DNA of 64,000 nucleotides, taken from Candidatus Nitrosopumilus sp. GTDB lineage: Archaea; Thermoproteota; Nitrososphaeria; Nitrososphaerales; Nitrosopumilaceae. Both the position numbers and the translations under genes were made by a program. This document shows, one piece after another, positions 1-9,419 of this stretch. The notes below the pieces were generated by a model. It had not been told where the DNA came from, made no database searches, and saw nothing but the letters and a program-made list of their open reading frames with translations. Every line of letters starts with the position of its first letter. Position 1 is the first letter of the stretch. The stretch spans positions 1-64,000 of the forward strand of contig JAPFQF010000050.1 of NCBI GenBank assembly GCA_029255365.1, written 5' to 3'.

Positions 1-2
1 CC

Positions 3-539
3 GTAATCTTTGCATACATCACAGGATTTGCACGAGCCCAACTGATGTCATTTGTCAAAGAGTATCATTTAGAGAAAGATGTGGTGGCTTTTGCTACTGA
101 TTCCGTATGTGTCACTAGAAAAATCAAGATGGATTCATCAGAACTGGGGGGCTTTTCACTAGACAAACACGCCCTTGATGCGTACTATCTTCAAAACGGG
201 TTCTATCGATTTGGCTCATGGAAGCAAAGAGGAATAGGGAAACTTGGAAGAAAGGAAATTGAGCATATTGAAACCATTGAGCGAGATGGTAGGCTATACT
301 ACCAATACAAGGTATTGAGAACCAAAAAATTAGCAAGTGCCATCATATCAAACCAGATAGAAGACATTGGCAAGCTCAAAGAGGAAACAAGGGAGGTAAA
401 TCTCAATGGCGATGATAAGCGATTTTGGCTAGGTCGTTTAGAGAGCGTCAACAATAAGAAATTGAACAAATCAACTTCGCTAAGCCCTCAGATTTTTCCA
501 GATTATTTTAAACTCAATCCTGATTATAACGCAGATTAG
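3..539 (+). CDS. C-terminal part of a family B DNA polymerase-like protein (5' truncated by window edge)
   Basis: Frame is open to the left edge (VIFAYITGFARAQLMSFVKEYHLEKDVVAFATDSVCVT...); 'FATDS' resembles PolB motif C (YxDTDS) after an 'AYITGFAR' helix. Confidence 0.55.
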   Translation, partial: VIFAYITGFARAQLMSFVKEYHLEKDVVAFATDSVCVTRKIKMDSSELGGFSLDKHALDAYYLQNGFYRFGSWKQRGIGKLGRKEIEHIETIERDGRLYYQYKVLRTKKLASAIISNQIEDIGKLKEETREVNLNGDDKRFWLGRLESVNNKKLNKSTSLSPQIFPDYFKLNPDYNAD

Positions 540-576
540 TGGGATTATTCAAGCGTAGAAAGAGGGGCTTCTCTTT

Positions 577-795
577 TTATTGCACTTCGACCATGGTTTC
601 GGTTCTGTCAACCCCACTGATTTTCTGAATTTGGTTCGCGACGTCTTTTATCTGAACCAGCTCTTTCACGTCAATTATGGCAACAGCGTCAAATTGACCG
701 CTGGTAGGAAACGAATCCATGACGGAGGCGATTTTCTTCAATCGGGCGGCAATTAGTTTTTTAGGCGACTTTACCAAAATTATGGCCCTTACCAT
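577..795 (-). CDS. Stand-alone Lrp/AsnC ligand-binding (RAM) domain protein
   Basis: 72 aa beta-alpha-beta RAM pattern (MVRAIILVKSPKK...SGQFDAVAIIDVKE...ISGVDRTETMVEV); no HTH. Confidence 0.65.
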   Translation of the reverse strand: MVRAIILVKSPKKLIAARLKKIASVMDSFPTSGQFDAVAIIDVKELVQIKDVANQIQKISGVDRTETMVEVQ

Positions 796-1028
796 CCCAT
801 GTTGACCTCCACTTCAATCAGTGTTTCAGTTGTCACAATGTCTTTGATCTTTTTAAAATCAATTACCATCTGGTTGATTTCATCAATGTTGCCTTGCAAT
901 AGGGCACTGATGTCTGCCCTTCCTGCAACTATCATAATCTGCTTTACAACCTTGCGTTTTTTCTTTAAAATTTCAACAACAAGATCAACCTTGCCAGGCT
1001 TGACAGTAATCAAACACAGTGCACGCAT
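789..1028 (-). CDS. Stand-alone Lrp/AsnC ligand-binding (RAM) domain protein
   Basis: 79 aa; overlaps the next RAM ORF by 7 bp (translational coupling); '...VAGRADISALLQGN...IKDIVTTETLIEVEV'. Confidence 0.65.
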   Translation of the reverse strand: MRALCLITVKPGKVDLVVEILKKKRKVVKQIMIVAGRADISALLQGNIDEINQMVIDFKKIKDIVTTETLIEVEVNMGW

Positions 1029-1064
1029 ATACAGTGTATGTTGCTGGATCTGATAAAGATTGCC

Positions 1065-1334
1065 CTAGTCAGACGATGCTTCTTGTGAACGAGACTCTTC
1101 AAGATATGCCCGGCGTTCTTCGTTGACTTTTTCCTGATCAATTACAATGTCGTCGTCAACTATGACTAGGCCCCCGTCACTTGATGACTCGTCATCGTAC
1201 TTTTTGATCTTTGCTTTAGATGTGGTGTCTTTGCCCGATTTTGCTTTGGCTGTAGTCTTCTTTCCAGTTTTCTTTGTAGTTTTCTTTCCATCTATTGTCT
1301 TTGTCATTTTCTTTGTATCTTTTTTCCCAGCCAT
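1065..1334 (-). CDS. Lysine-rich basic protein with acidic C-terminal part
   Basis: 89 aa, KKTTKKTGKKTTAKAKSGK tract; same strand and upstream of the RAM pair. Confidence 0.5.
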   Translation of the reverse strand: MAGKKDTKKMTKTIDGKKTTKKTGKKTTAKAKSGKDTTSKAKIKKYDDESSSDGGLVIVDDDIVIDQEKVNEERRAYLEESRSQEASSD

Positions 1335-1513
1335 GAATATCGAAAATCAAGAGATTGGGTGTCTTTTAAAGATTATGCAGAATTAATTTTGGAGCAAGCC
1401 GATTAGATCATGTCGATCAAACTGGCCATCCAGGTCAACAATTGGCGCATGATTTACTTTATCATCAATTAGCCCGGACAATTCCCATTGGGAGGTGAAG
1501 AAGAATAGCAACA

Positions 1514-1840
1514 TTGGCAGATTACCAGATAATAGGAAACAGCGCATCGTTAGCGAAAATTGGAGAGCAATCATTTACGATTACGTTTGTAGAGGATTCC
1601 AACTACACGCAGGGAGAGGAGGTCACGCAAGGAGTGAAGATTACAACCAGGGAGATGTTTGAGGTGGACGGAAACCAGATCAACCGATTCCACACTACTC
1701 GCGTAGCAATAGTCAACAGATTCAAAAATCAGAAACTCCGAGAAGACGTCAACAAAAATCAAATCCCACTAGGGCCAGTAAAATGCGTCTCTGAAAAATC
1801 GGCATCTGGAAAAAGTTTCTACAACTTGGTAGACGCATAA
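1514..1840 (+). CDS. Hypothetical protein
   Basis: 108 aa ORF, consistent composition, starts TTG. Confidence 0.5.
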   Translation: MADYQIIGNSASLAKIGEQSFTITFVEDSNYTQGEEVTQGVKITTREMFEVDGNQINRFHTTRVAIVNRFKNQKLREDVNKNQIPLGPVKCVSEKSASGKSFYNLVDA

Positions 1841-1960
1841 ACGTGATGCACCATCAAAAGGTTTTCCACCTTTTCTTCATTTTTAAAGAAAAGGCAATAA
1901 ATGAAAACCAAATAGAGTAAGACGAGTGTCTGCTTAATGATTTTGTGATTTTAAAAAATT

Positions 1961-2788
1961 ATGGAAATAAAGCAGAATATTTTTGAATTAATCGTATTGT
2001 GACGGGATGCAATCATCCCTGCATTTTCACAATCACTAATTACATTTGATGTTGATACTACAAAATTCACACCAGGAGAAGTTGTGGAACTAAAAGGAAC
2101 TGTAGATAAAGGATTGGAAGGACAGCCTGTGGCAGTTGAGATTAAGGATGCTGAGGGAAATGTCATTCTGATTAGAACTGTTACTTCAGACATTAACGGG
2201 GAATTTGTCTTGAAATTCAAAGTCCCATTGACTGCAAAAGCCGGAGAGTTTGACATTGTAACCAATATTGAATTGGATGGCCAGTCATTTTCTGAAACAA
2301 CGTCAGTAGAATCTGTTAAAGCAGAAACTACGCCCGAACTTGCATCAGAACCAAACTGTGGCGAAGGAACTATTCTAAAAGATGGGATGTGTATAGTTGA
2401 TACAAGTAAATCATCCAAAGGTGGCGGTTGTCTCATAGCTACTGCAACGTACGGCTCTGAACTGGCCCCACAAGTACAACAACTACGAGAACTTAGAGAT
2501 AATCAACTATTACAGATAGAATCAGGAACCAGTTTCATGAAACATTTCAATGATTTCTACTATTCATTCTCACCAATAATTGCCGATTATGAGCGTGAAA
2601 ATCCAGTATTCAAAGAGATGGTAAAGGTTGCAATCACTCCAATGATAACTTCATTATCAATTCTAAATTATGTGGATATGGATTCAGAGGAATCAGTGCT
2701 CGGATATGGAATATCATTGATTGTACTCAATGGATTGATGTATGTCGGTATTCCGATTGCAGGAATTGTTGTAATTAGAAGACTCTAA
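1961..2788 (+). pseudogene. Exported protein with CFI-box-like motif and C-terminal TM; N-terminus interrupted by in-frame TGA
   Basis: 'GGGCLIATATYGSELAPQVQQLRELRDNQL' resembles the CFI-box-CTERM motif. ATG 1961 is in frame with the 2084 ORF but TGA lies at 2000-2002. Confidence 0.5.
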
Positions 2789-2841
2789 ATTCTTTTGTGA
2801 ACAGACAAGAGGTTAAAAGATCGCTAATTCTAATGGATTTT

Positions 2842-2894
2842 GAAGGTTAGAGATACCAGTATCTAGATTGCTGCACGTCTTGACTTTCACTTTT
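2842..2894 (+). repeat. 53-bp dispersed repeat, copy 1 (copy 2 at 35278-35330)
   Basis: gaaggttagagataccagtatctagattgctg[c/t]acgtcttgactttcac[t/c]ttt; 51/53 identical by eye. Confidence 0.85.
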
Positions 2895-2921
2895 TAGATT
2901 CCAACCTCCAACACGCTTTAC

Positions 2922-2962
2922 TTCAAAAATAAATGGGGTATTTGCCCATTTACTTAGATTCA
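2922..2962 (+). repeat. 41-bp exact direct repeat, copy 1
   Basis: ttcaaaaataaatggggtatttgcccatttacttagattca; identical at 3615-3655; contains inverted repeat AAATGGG/CCCATTT. Confidence 0.9.
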
Positions 2963-3030
2963 ACTTTGTTTAATACTGAGTTTTTTGTAGAAAGATTTAC
3001 GTTAAATGGTGCTTTTTTGACCTTTTAGAG

Positions 3031-3480
3031 TCATAGTATGTTTTTACTAAATGAAAAGCCAGATTGATCAAATCCAAAATTCTTGTAAAATATGTGAGAC
3101 TGTGTTCTCAAATTTCCAGACTCTAATCTTATTCTGTGACATTGTTTCTCCTTTGCCAACTCAACACATGCGTCGATTAACTCATGCCCAATCCCCTTAT
3201 TTCGATGTGATTTTGTTACTATCAATTCAGGAATATACATCTCAAAAAACTTTTGATTCAATCTTGGAAGAAAGATTATACTCACCATTCCAACAACTTC
3301 CTGTTTGTGTTCTGCTAATAGGATAGTTTTATCAGAATCAACAAGGTATCTTTTAACCAATTTTTCAAAAGATTCTAAATCAGAATCAAGAGTTGGTTTT
3401 GGTCGTCCAAGTTCGTATAGAAGTGTCAAAATTATTGAAGTATTCTTTTCGATAGCTTGTCTGATTGTAATCTCATCCAT
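3031..3480 (-). CDS. GNAT-family N-acetyltransferase
   Basis: 149 aa; 'VVGMVSIIFLP...IPELIVTKSHRNKGIGHELIDACVELAKEKQCHRIRLESG' matches GNAT motif A (RxxGIG). Confidence 0.85.
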   Translation of the reverse strand: MDEITIRQAIEKNTSIILTLLYELGRPKPTLDSDLESFEKLVKRYLVDSDKTILLAEHKQEVVGMVSIIFLPRLNQKFFEMYIPELIVTKSHRNKGIGHELIDACVELAKEKQCHRIRLESGNLRTQSHIFYKNFGFDQSGFSFSKNIL

Positions 3481-3614
3481 GAATGGGTTACCAAAGTAAT
3501 AATTTTAAAGATTATCCAACAAACAAACTCACGTCATACTTCTAGTCATTACCAACTAATTACGCAGGAAGGGGGATACCATTTTTATTGATTGTCGATA
3601 AACTTGTGTACATT

Positions 3615-3655
3615 TTCAAAAATAAATGGGGTATTTGCCCATTTACTTAGATTCA
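3615..3655 (+). repeat. 41-bp exact direct repeat, copy 2
   Basis: Identical to 2922-2962. Confidence 0.9.
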
Positions 3656-3739
3656 GGATTATGCCGTGTAGTTGATCATACTGGTTACTTACGTAACCTT
3701 TAGAGAAGGGGGTACACTGAGGGGATTACGCACAAAAAG

Positions 3740-4009
3740 GTGCGGAAAATGAGTGAAAAATGGCTTGATCTAAACATTGACGGGAGGAGACTGAACAGGA
3801 TAGTGCGGCTGCTAGAGACCTATCTGAAGAAGGAAGAGGACGCTGATAAAATGATAAGGTTTGCAAATTCCATTACATATGTCACAGGCAAGAAAGCCGA
3901 AATGGCCTTCATCGGATATTTAATTGAGTTATTATGTAATTACTATCTTAGTTCTTACATTCTTTGTTTATCGATAGACAGAACAAGAAAAATCAGACCC
4001 CAAATCTGA
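3740..4009 (+). CDS. Hypothetical protein
   Basis: 89 aa ORF; C-terminal part has low coding character. Confidence 0.35.
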   Translation: MRKMSEKWLDLNIDGRRLNRIVRLLETYLKKEEDADKMIRFANSITYVTGKKAEMAFIGYLIELLCNYYLSSYILCLSIDRTRKIRPQI

Positions 4010-4308
4010 AAGAAGCTCGCGACTTCACTTGTTCTTTTAATCATGACTAGTTAAATTTTGCAATAATCTGGATGTGCTCTGCCATTTTCTTTGCTTACTT
4101 TATACATTAACTGTCTTTTCCTCTCAACTTTTCTTCTATTACTTCACGTAAACCCATTAAATTCAACTCTTTATAGTAACTTGTTTTCTCGTCCATCATT
4201 TTTTCAACAAAGTCTCTAATTGTGATGAAATAGTTTTCAGCAGTTCACTGATCTGCATTAATCTAATCTGGAAGTTTTCTTAAATAAGAGATAAGGTTTT
4301 ATTTAATC

Positions 4309-4689
4309 ATGAGTCAAACCCAAAATTATGCATATTTGTTACAAAGACTGATGGAACTGGATGAAAACATCAGATTTGTTGCTGTAACTGATATGGATGG
4401 TAAAATGCTATCTTCAAATTCAAAACCAAATACAGAACTCTATATGTCACCAGAAGACACAGAGGAAACCATCCGACACGCAATTTCTGCATGGAAATCA
4501 AGAAAAAAGTATTATGACAAGATTGGAAAAGGTTTGTACACATTAGCAGTATATCAAAAACTACGTCGGGTTACAATCCCATTGCCAAGTGGGAATATGC
4601 TGCTTGTCACCATTGATAATTCCGGAGGGCAAAAGCAAATCATAGATAGAATTCTAAACGAGGTCAACATTCACGATTATACCGTATAG
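4309..4689 (+). CDS. DUF6659-like (roadblock-like) thaumarchaeal protein
   Basis: 126 aa; 'ENIRFVAVTDMDGKMLSS...AISAWKSRKKYYDKIGKGLYTLAVYQKLRRVTIPL'. Confidence 0.6.
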   Translation: MSQTQNYAYLLQRLMELDENIRFVAVTDMDGKMLSSNSKPNTELYMSPEDTEETIRHAISAWKSRKKYYDKIGKGLYTLAVYQKLRRVTIPLPSGNMLLVTIDNSGGQKQIIDRILNEVNIHDYTV

Positions 4690-5100
4690 CACCATCAGAA
4701 TAATCTGTTTGTAGTTCAAACCTGTTGAATTTTAACCAAATTTTTTAAAATGATCTTGCCGTTGTTTGGAAAATTGTAAAATCACGAAATAATTATTTAC
4801 GATAACATGTACTATTTAGTTATGAACCCAGAACCATCAAAGAAATACAGGCAGCAATCTTGAACTGACCCTTTGATCAATACCATCGACCCTCTTTTCT
4901 CGATGTTTGATCGATTACTGCCTTAACCAATTACATCATAATAAAATAAAAACTACTCTACCGTAATAATGAAAATCTGTTTAATTTTTCTATTATTTTT
5001 TAATATTGGAATTTATTTTAAAGTCTTTTATTCTAATTCGTGCTATTATATTGTGATGTTTCAACATCCCTCTTTACCAACTATGAGGAATGAGAAATAA

Positions 5101-5628
5101 TTGCCTAAGGCATATGTGATGATGAATTGTGATTTGGGTGCCGAAAAACAAGTTATTTCATCTCTAAAAAAAATCCCCGGTGTAAAAGAAGCTCATGGAA
5201 CACTTGGCCTGTATGATATTATTGCACAAATTGAAGCTGACAGTGAGGAAAAAGTTAAAGAAATCGCAACTGTGAACATTCGCAACATACAGAAAATACA
5301 TTCTACAGTTACGTTAACTCGTTCAGAATCTGGAGAATTGTTTCAATCCTCAGAGAAACTAATTGGTTTGATGCTTGGACAAAATTCGGCAAAAGCGTAT
5401 GTTGTGATTCATTGTGAAAACGGTGAAGAGTACTCTACATTAAAAAATCTCAGTCACATCCCAGAAGTAAAAGAAGCAGACGTAGTTTTTGGATTTTATG
5501 ATGTCATCTGTAAGGTTGAGGCATCTGATGAAAAAACACTGAATCATGTTCTTACCAAAGCCATTAGATCTTTACCGCACATCAAAACCAGCATGACTTT
5601 GAATATAATTAAAGAGCAAGAATCTTAA
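5101..5628 (+). CDS. Tandem RAM-domain (Lrp/AsnC ligand-binding) protein, two domains
   Basis: 175 aa; two repeats: KAYVMMNCDLGAEKQVISSLKKIPGVKEAHGTLGLYDIIAQIEA and KAYVVIHCENGEEYSTLKNLSHIPEVKEADVVFGFYDVICKVEA. Confidence 0.8.
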   Translation: MPKAYVMMNCDLGAEKQVISSLKKIPGVKEAHGTLGLYDIIAQIEADSEEKVKEIATVNIRNIQKIHSTVTLTRSESGELFQSSEKLIGLMLGQNSAKAYVVIHCENGEEYSTLKNLSHIPEVKEADVVFGFYDVICKVEASDEKTLNHVLTKAIRSLPHIKTSMTLNIIKEQES

Positions 5629-5775
5629 TCATCATAATGTAATTTCTCACGTATTCGTCTCAAAATTTAGAAATGATATCAATTATTAATAATTGTTTGA
5701 TTTTATAGTAAAAAGATGAACAACTTTAATAAATTTAAAGATATTACTTAAATATTTTTTTGCGGTATTTGCTTC

Positions 5776-6015
5776 ATGGCATCAGCTTATGTTCTAATTA
5801 ATTGTGAGTTAGGTTCTGAAGAAGAAATAATTGATTCTCTAAAACATATGGAATCAGTAAAGGAGGTTCATGGGACATTTGGTGCGTATGACATTGTTGC
5901 AAAGGTAGAGAATCAAAATAGCGATAAGCTTCGAGAAATCATTACTTCGAATATCAGAAAACTTGAACGTGTACGTTCAACTCTTACGTTAATGGGTATT
6001 GAAGGACAGAATTAA
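5776..6015 (+). CDS. Stand-alone RAM-domain protein
   Basis: 79 aa; SAYVLINCELGSEEEIIDSLKHMESVKEVHGTFGAYDIVAKVE. Confidence 0.8.
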   Translation: MASAYVLINCELGSEEEIIDSLKHMESVKEVHGTFGAYDIVAKVENQNSDKLREIITSNIRKLERVRSTLTLMGIEGQN

Positions 6016-6545
6016 TGGTCAAAGCATATGTTCTGATTATGAATGAATCTGGAAAAGAAGATTCTGTAATTTCCAATCTAAGAAATATTCCTAGCATTAC
6101 AACTGCGTTTGGTGCGTTTGGAACATACGATATATTGACCAAACTAGAATCGCCTAATGAAGAAAATATTCAACATGACATCTCAAATGGGATAAGAAAA
6201 ATTTCAAACATAAGAACCACTATGACATTATTAGTGGATAAAAAACCTGGAATTTCAAAAACAAATAAAATTGAACGGGAGGTATTGGATACCTATATGG
6301 CTCAAGCTTTTGTTACAATTCATTGTTCAAAGTCTAATGAACCTACTGTAATGTCAAAATTAGAAGAAATTCCAGAAGTCATAGAGGCAGATATGTTGGT
6401 TGGAAACTATGAAATAATTTGTAAGATTGCAGCTCCTACGCATAATGACATCTCTGAAATCATTAGTAAAAAGATTAGAAAGATGCCTGGAATAAAATCT
6501 ACAATCACAATCAATGTAGTAAACAATCAGGGATTTAGCAGATGA
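6015..6545 (+). CDS. Tandem RAM-domain protein, two domains
   Basis: 176 aa; overlaps preceding stop by 1 nt (TAATG); two RAM repeats. Confidence 0.8.
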   Translation: MVKAYVLIMNESGKEDSVISNLRNIPSITTAFGAFGTYDILTKLESPNEENIQHDISNGIRKISNIRTTMTLLVDKKPGISKTNKIEREVLDTYMAQAFVTIHCSKSNEPTVMSKLEEIPEVIEADMLVGNYEIICKIAAPTHNDISEIISKKIRKMPGIKSTITINVVNNQGFSR

Positions 6546-6552
6546 TTATTTT

Positions 6553-6669
6553 CTAGGTAAAGTCCATTACTTCGCCTTTTTCCATCCTCTCTCTAAACCT
6601 CACTTTGAATTCTTCTCTGTATTTTTCCTGAATTCTCTTCTTTTCACTAGGCTCTATCTTCTTTGACAT
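6553..6669 (-). CDS. Small charged protein
   Basis: 38 aa MSKKIEPSEKKRIQEKYREEFKVRFRERMEKGEVMDFT; not in the supplied ORF track. Confidence 0.55.
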   Translation of the reverse strand: MSKKIEPSEKKRIQEKYREEFKVRFRERMEKGEVMDFT

Positions 6670-6804
6670 GGTTAGTTATGGTGATCATCAGATTTATTGT
6701 AGATGGTGGAAATTTTGGATAGATGTTAAAAAATGATCAAAATAATAAACATCTTTAAAGATACAATTTTTTTTATTCAAATATTACAAACGCCTTTCAT
6801 TGTT

Positions 6805-6909
6805 ATGGAGCAAATTGTAAAATGTGAATGTCCTCCAGGCTCAGAAAGTTATGAAAATGAAGACGGAATGTTGATTTGTGCGTCCTGTAAAGGTTGGATT
6901 CAGGCGTAA
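6805..6909 (+). CDS. Small Cys-containing (zinc-ribbon-like) protein
   Basis: 34 aa MEQIVKCECPPGSESYENEDGMLICASCKGWIQA; two CxC/CxxC motifs. Confidence 0.55.
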   Translation: MEQIVKCECPPGSESYENEDGMLICASCKGWIQA

Positions 6910-6933
6910 AACCAAACGTTTCCCCCGTTCTTT

Positions 6934-7428
6934 CTATCCGAAGATCTCAGGTTGAATAATATGATTTTTCTTGGACATTCCAAACTCTTTTCGAATTGCA
7001 TCGATGTAATCTAATCTGATTTCTTCAAATACCTCAAAGAAAATACTTTTACCATATTTGATTTGATACACTCGAACAATCTTTTCTTTTTCTATTTTTA
7101 GAAAAATTACATCTTTTTTATTTGGAATATCATTCAGATTTAAAATTGTGCCCATGAGATTTGTTTTTGGAAGTAATTGTTTTACAATCGGTTGTGGCAA
7201 AGTTTTTCTGTCAAATGTTATAACTGCTTTGATAAGGGGAAAATTATTTCCAGTAATTGTAATTTTTCTTTCAAATTTTGATCCAGGTTTCAAAGTATTC
7301 TGTTCAATCAAATCCAACTTTATTTTACAACAAAGATGGTGTTCTAACACGCTTACCACGGGGCCTAGTGGCGCATCAAGAATCTCTTTTATTAACAAAT
7401 CCTTTGTTTCAAATTGCATACATGCCAT
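6934..7428 (-). CDS. Chorismate-lyase/UTRA-fold (DUF98-like) protein, tentative
   Basis: 164 aa; 'ERKITITGNNFPLIKAVITFDRKTLPQPIVKQLL' resembles the UbiC/UTRA core. Confidence 0.45.
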   Translation of the reverse strand: MACMQFETKDLLIKEILDAPLGPVVSVLEHHLCCKIKLDLIEQNTLKPGSKFERKITITGNNFPLIKAVITFDRKTLPQPIVKQLLPKTNLMGTILNLNDIPNKKDVIFLKIEKEKIVRVYQIKYGKSIFFEVFEEIRLDYIDAIRKEFGMSKKNHIIQPEIFG

Positions 7429-7439
7429 TTTGATATGTT

Positions 7440-8153
7440 CTATCTTAAATGATATTTTAGATCATTTACTGTCTGCTTTACTATTTTTGCCATTTTCTCA
7501 TACATTTCCATAGTGTCATGATCTGCAAAAAGATCTTTCTGAAGTTTCCATTTTGATTTAATTACTATTTTAGAATTTGTTTCTACTGCTCTGGATTCAT
7601 GTCGTGGTGAATATCTAGAGATGGTGATCGTTCGTTCTTTTAGTAAACATTTAGTCATCAATTGTCGTAATCTTTGATCACTAGACAATGGATCAACCAC
7701 ATTATCTCGTACCAACCCTGGAGGTAGTGTGGTAAGTTTTGGATACCCGTTCCACATAAAACTCTCAACTTCTGAGTGAAAAAGTCCTTTCTTTATTGTT
7801 GTAAGAGTTCCAATATCAAATGGCCCAATATGAATTGAATCTGAAAATGCCAGAAAAAGTTTCATCATCCACCATGAATGTTTGTGAATCCCCATTCCAA
7901 CATGACCCCCCACCGCATAGTCACATTTTGCATATTCTTGTTTTTTTATAATTTGGATATAGTCAATGGGTGAATTTTCTAGTTTTAGGGAACCCACATT
8001 TCCCATGCCATCTTTTATTCCTAAAATACTGATGTCTGGATAATCTGATTCAAAATCAAGTCTTTCATCTGATATTGATGATTTTATTCCATATTTTTTG
8101 AAATGATCTTGAATCTTTTCCAATATCGGATCCGATATTAACAACAACGCCAT
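7440..8153 (-). CDS. Conserved hypothetical protein, adjacent to the DUF98-like gene
   Basis: 237 aa ORF, 11 bp upstream of the previous gene on the same strand. Confidence 0.6.
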   Translation of the reverse strand: MALLLISDPILEKIQDHFKKYGIKSSISDERLDFESDYPDISILGIKDGMGNVGSLKLENSPIDYIQIIKKQEYAKCDYAVGGHVGMGIHKHSWWMMKLFLAFSDSIHIGPFDIGTLTTIKKGLFHSEVESFMWNGYPKLTTLPPGLVRDNVVDPLSSDQRLRQLMTKCLLKERTITISRYSPRHESRAVETNSKIVIKSKWKLQKDLFADHDTMEMYEKMAKIVKQTVNDLKYHLR

Positions 8154-8258
8154 CGTATCTTATTATAATTAGATGATTATAAGATATTTTATCATTTTAC
8201 ATTAAATTTATACAGAATTAGTCCATATTCTTAAATATTTGTTTATACATTATATTGT

Positions 8259-8517
8259 ATGAGTATGGATGATAAAGATATGCAAATTCTAAAATATCTT
8301 TTGACTGATGCAAGACAGTCTGCTCAGATGGAAGACACGTAAGAGATTATCTGCTAAACCTGGAGATGGTCTTTATGCTTTAGCAGAATACAAGAAGGTG
8401 ATACGTATATCCATCCCAATTAAATCAGATGGACTAGTTCTAATTAGTCTGGAACCTGACGGATATCATGAAATATTGCTCAAAGAGATTTTGTCGATTG
8501 TACATGATAGATTCTAA
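8259..8517 (+). pseudogene. Chimeric remnant: AsnC/Lrp HTH N-terminus joined to a DUF6659-like C-terminus
   Basis: MSMDDKDMQILKYLLTDARQSAQMEDT* (AsnC-type HTH start) runs into another frame, WKTRKRLSAKPGDGLYALAEYKKVIRISIPIKS..., homologous to the 4309-4689 protein. Confidence 0.65.
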
Positions 8518-8554
8518 ACCATACGCTTAAGTTCATATGATATTTAGAGGATAT

Positions 8555-8701
8555 GTGGCAAAAAGAGTAACAATAGTGATTGACGATGATCTGGACAAAA
8601 AAATGAGAGCGATTCAGGCAAAAAGGATTCAGACTACCAACAGTTCAGAAAGCTATTCCAAAGTGATTAACGAGTTACTGCAAAAAAGTCTCAAGAACTG
8701 A
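8555..8701 (+). CDS. Ribbon-helix-helix-like small protein
   Basis: GTG start; MAKRVTIVIDDDLDKKMRAIQAKRIQTTNSSESYSKVINELLQKSLKN has RHH/CopG-like pattern. Confidence 0.6.
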   Translation: MAKRVTIVIDDDLDKKMRAIQAKRIQTTNSSESYSKVINELLQKSLKN

Positions 8702-9112
8702 TCATACCCTAGCACCGTTCACACTGACAGTAAAACGCCTTGCCTTGGATTCTAAACTCCAATACGCTCAAGTTCAAAATCTCTCTTGAACATTTACATA
8801 TCTTTTTTTCCCAGAAATTCCCAAATTTTCTGAAGATATACAAATGTTCTACCTAAAATTCAATTTTATGTGCATCAATCTGAAGTGAATATAATAGATT
8901 CATCTCCTCGTGGGATTCTGCTGAGAGATTTATAAAAAAATAATCTTCCCTGTTGTTACTACTCTCCTAAATTTTCAGGGGAATTCATTTAGTGTGTATG
9001 CATCCCATTTTAGGCAGTAAAAACAGATTTGTAATTTTCTTAGCTTTGATTCTATTATAAATCTCAAAACCAGTCTAAAACATTCGTATATCTTTGTTTA
9101 ACAATTATACAT

Positions 9113-9235
9113 CTAAAAATTATGCATAATCTCTATAGTCTTATCCCTTAGCATTTCTATTGCTTCTAATTCTTTTCTTTGTTCTTTATTCAATTCACTG
9201 CATACCCAAGGTGTTCTAGACACTGTTTTTCTCAC
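9113..9235 (-). CDS. Small hypothetical protein or remnant
   Basis: 40 aa MRKTVSRTPWVCSELNKEQRKELEAIEMLRDKTIEIMHNF. Confidence 0.3.
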   Translation of the reverse strand: MRKTVSRTPWVCSELNKEQRKELEAIEMLRDKTIEIMHNF

Positions 9236-9419
9236 ATCAATAGGTACAATTAGAATAATGAATACATCTGTAAGTTTAATGCGAGCTAGCTATTTTAATG
9301 GTCATTGACAAACTAGACACTAATGCCAAAGTGGTGATATTGTTGTCTTCTATCCCCTTGTTTTCTTCTAGTGTATGATAATGTATCAAAAATGTAGGGG
9401 TAAAGGAGGTGTATTGTTC

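Noticed and set aside
1951-2436. 161 aa minus-strand ORF opposite the CFI-box protein
   Set aside because: Ser/Thr/Pro-rich shadow ORF; the plus-strand frame has recognisable motifs.
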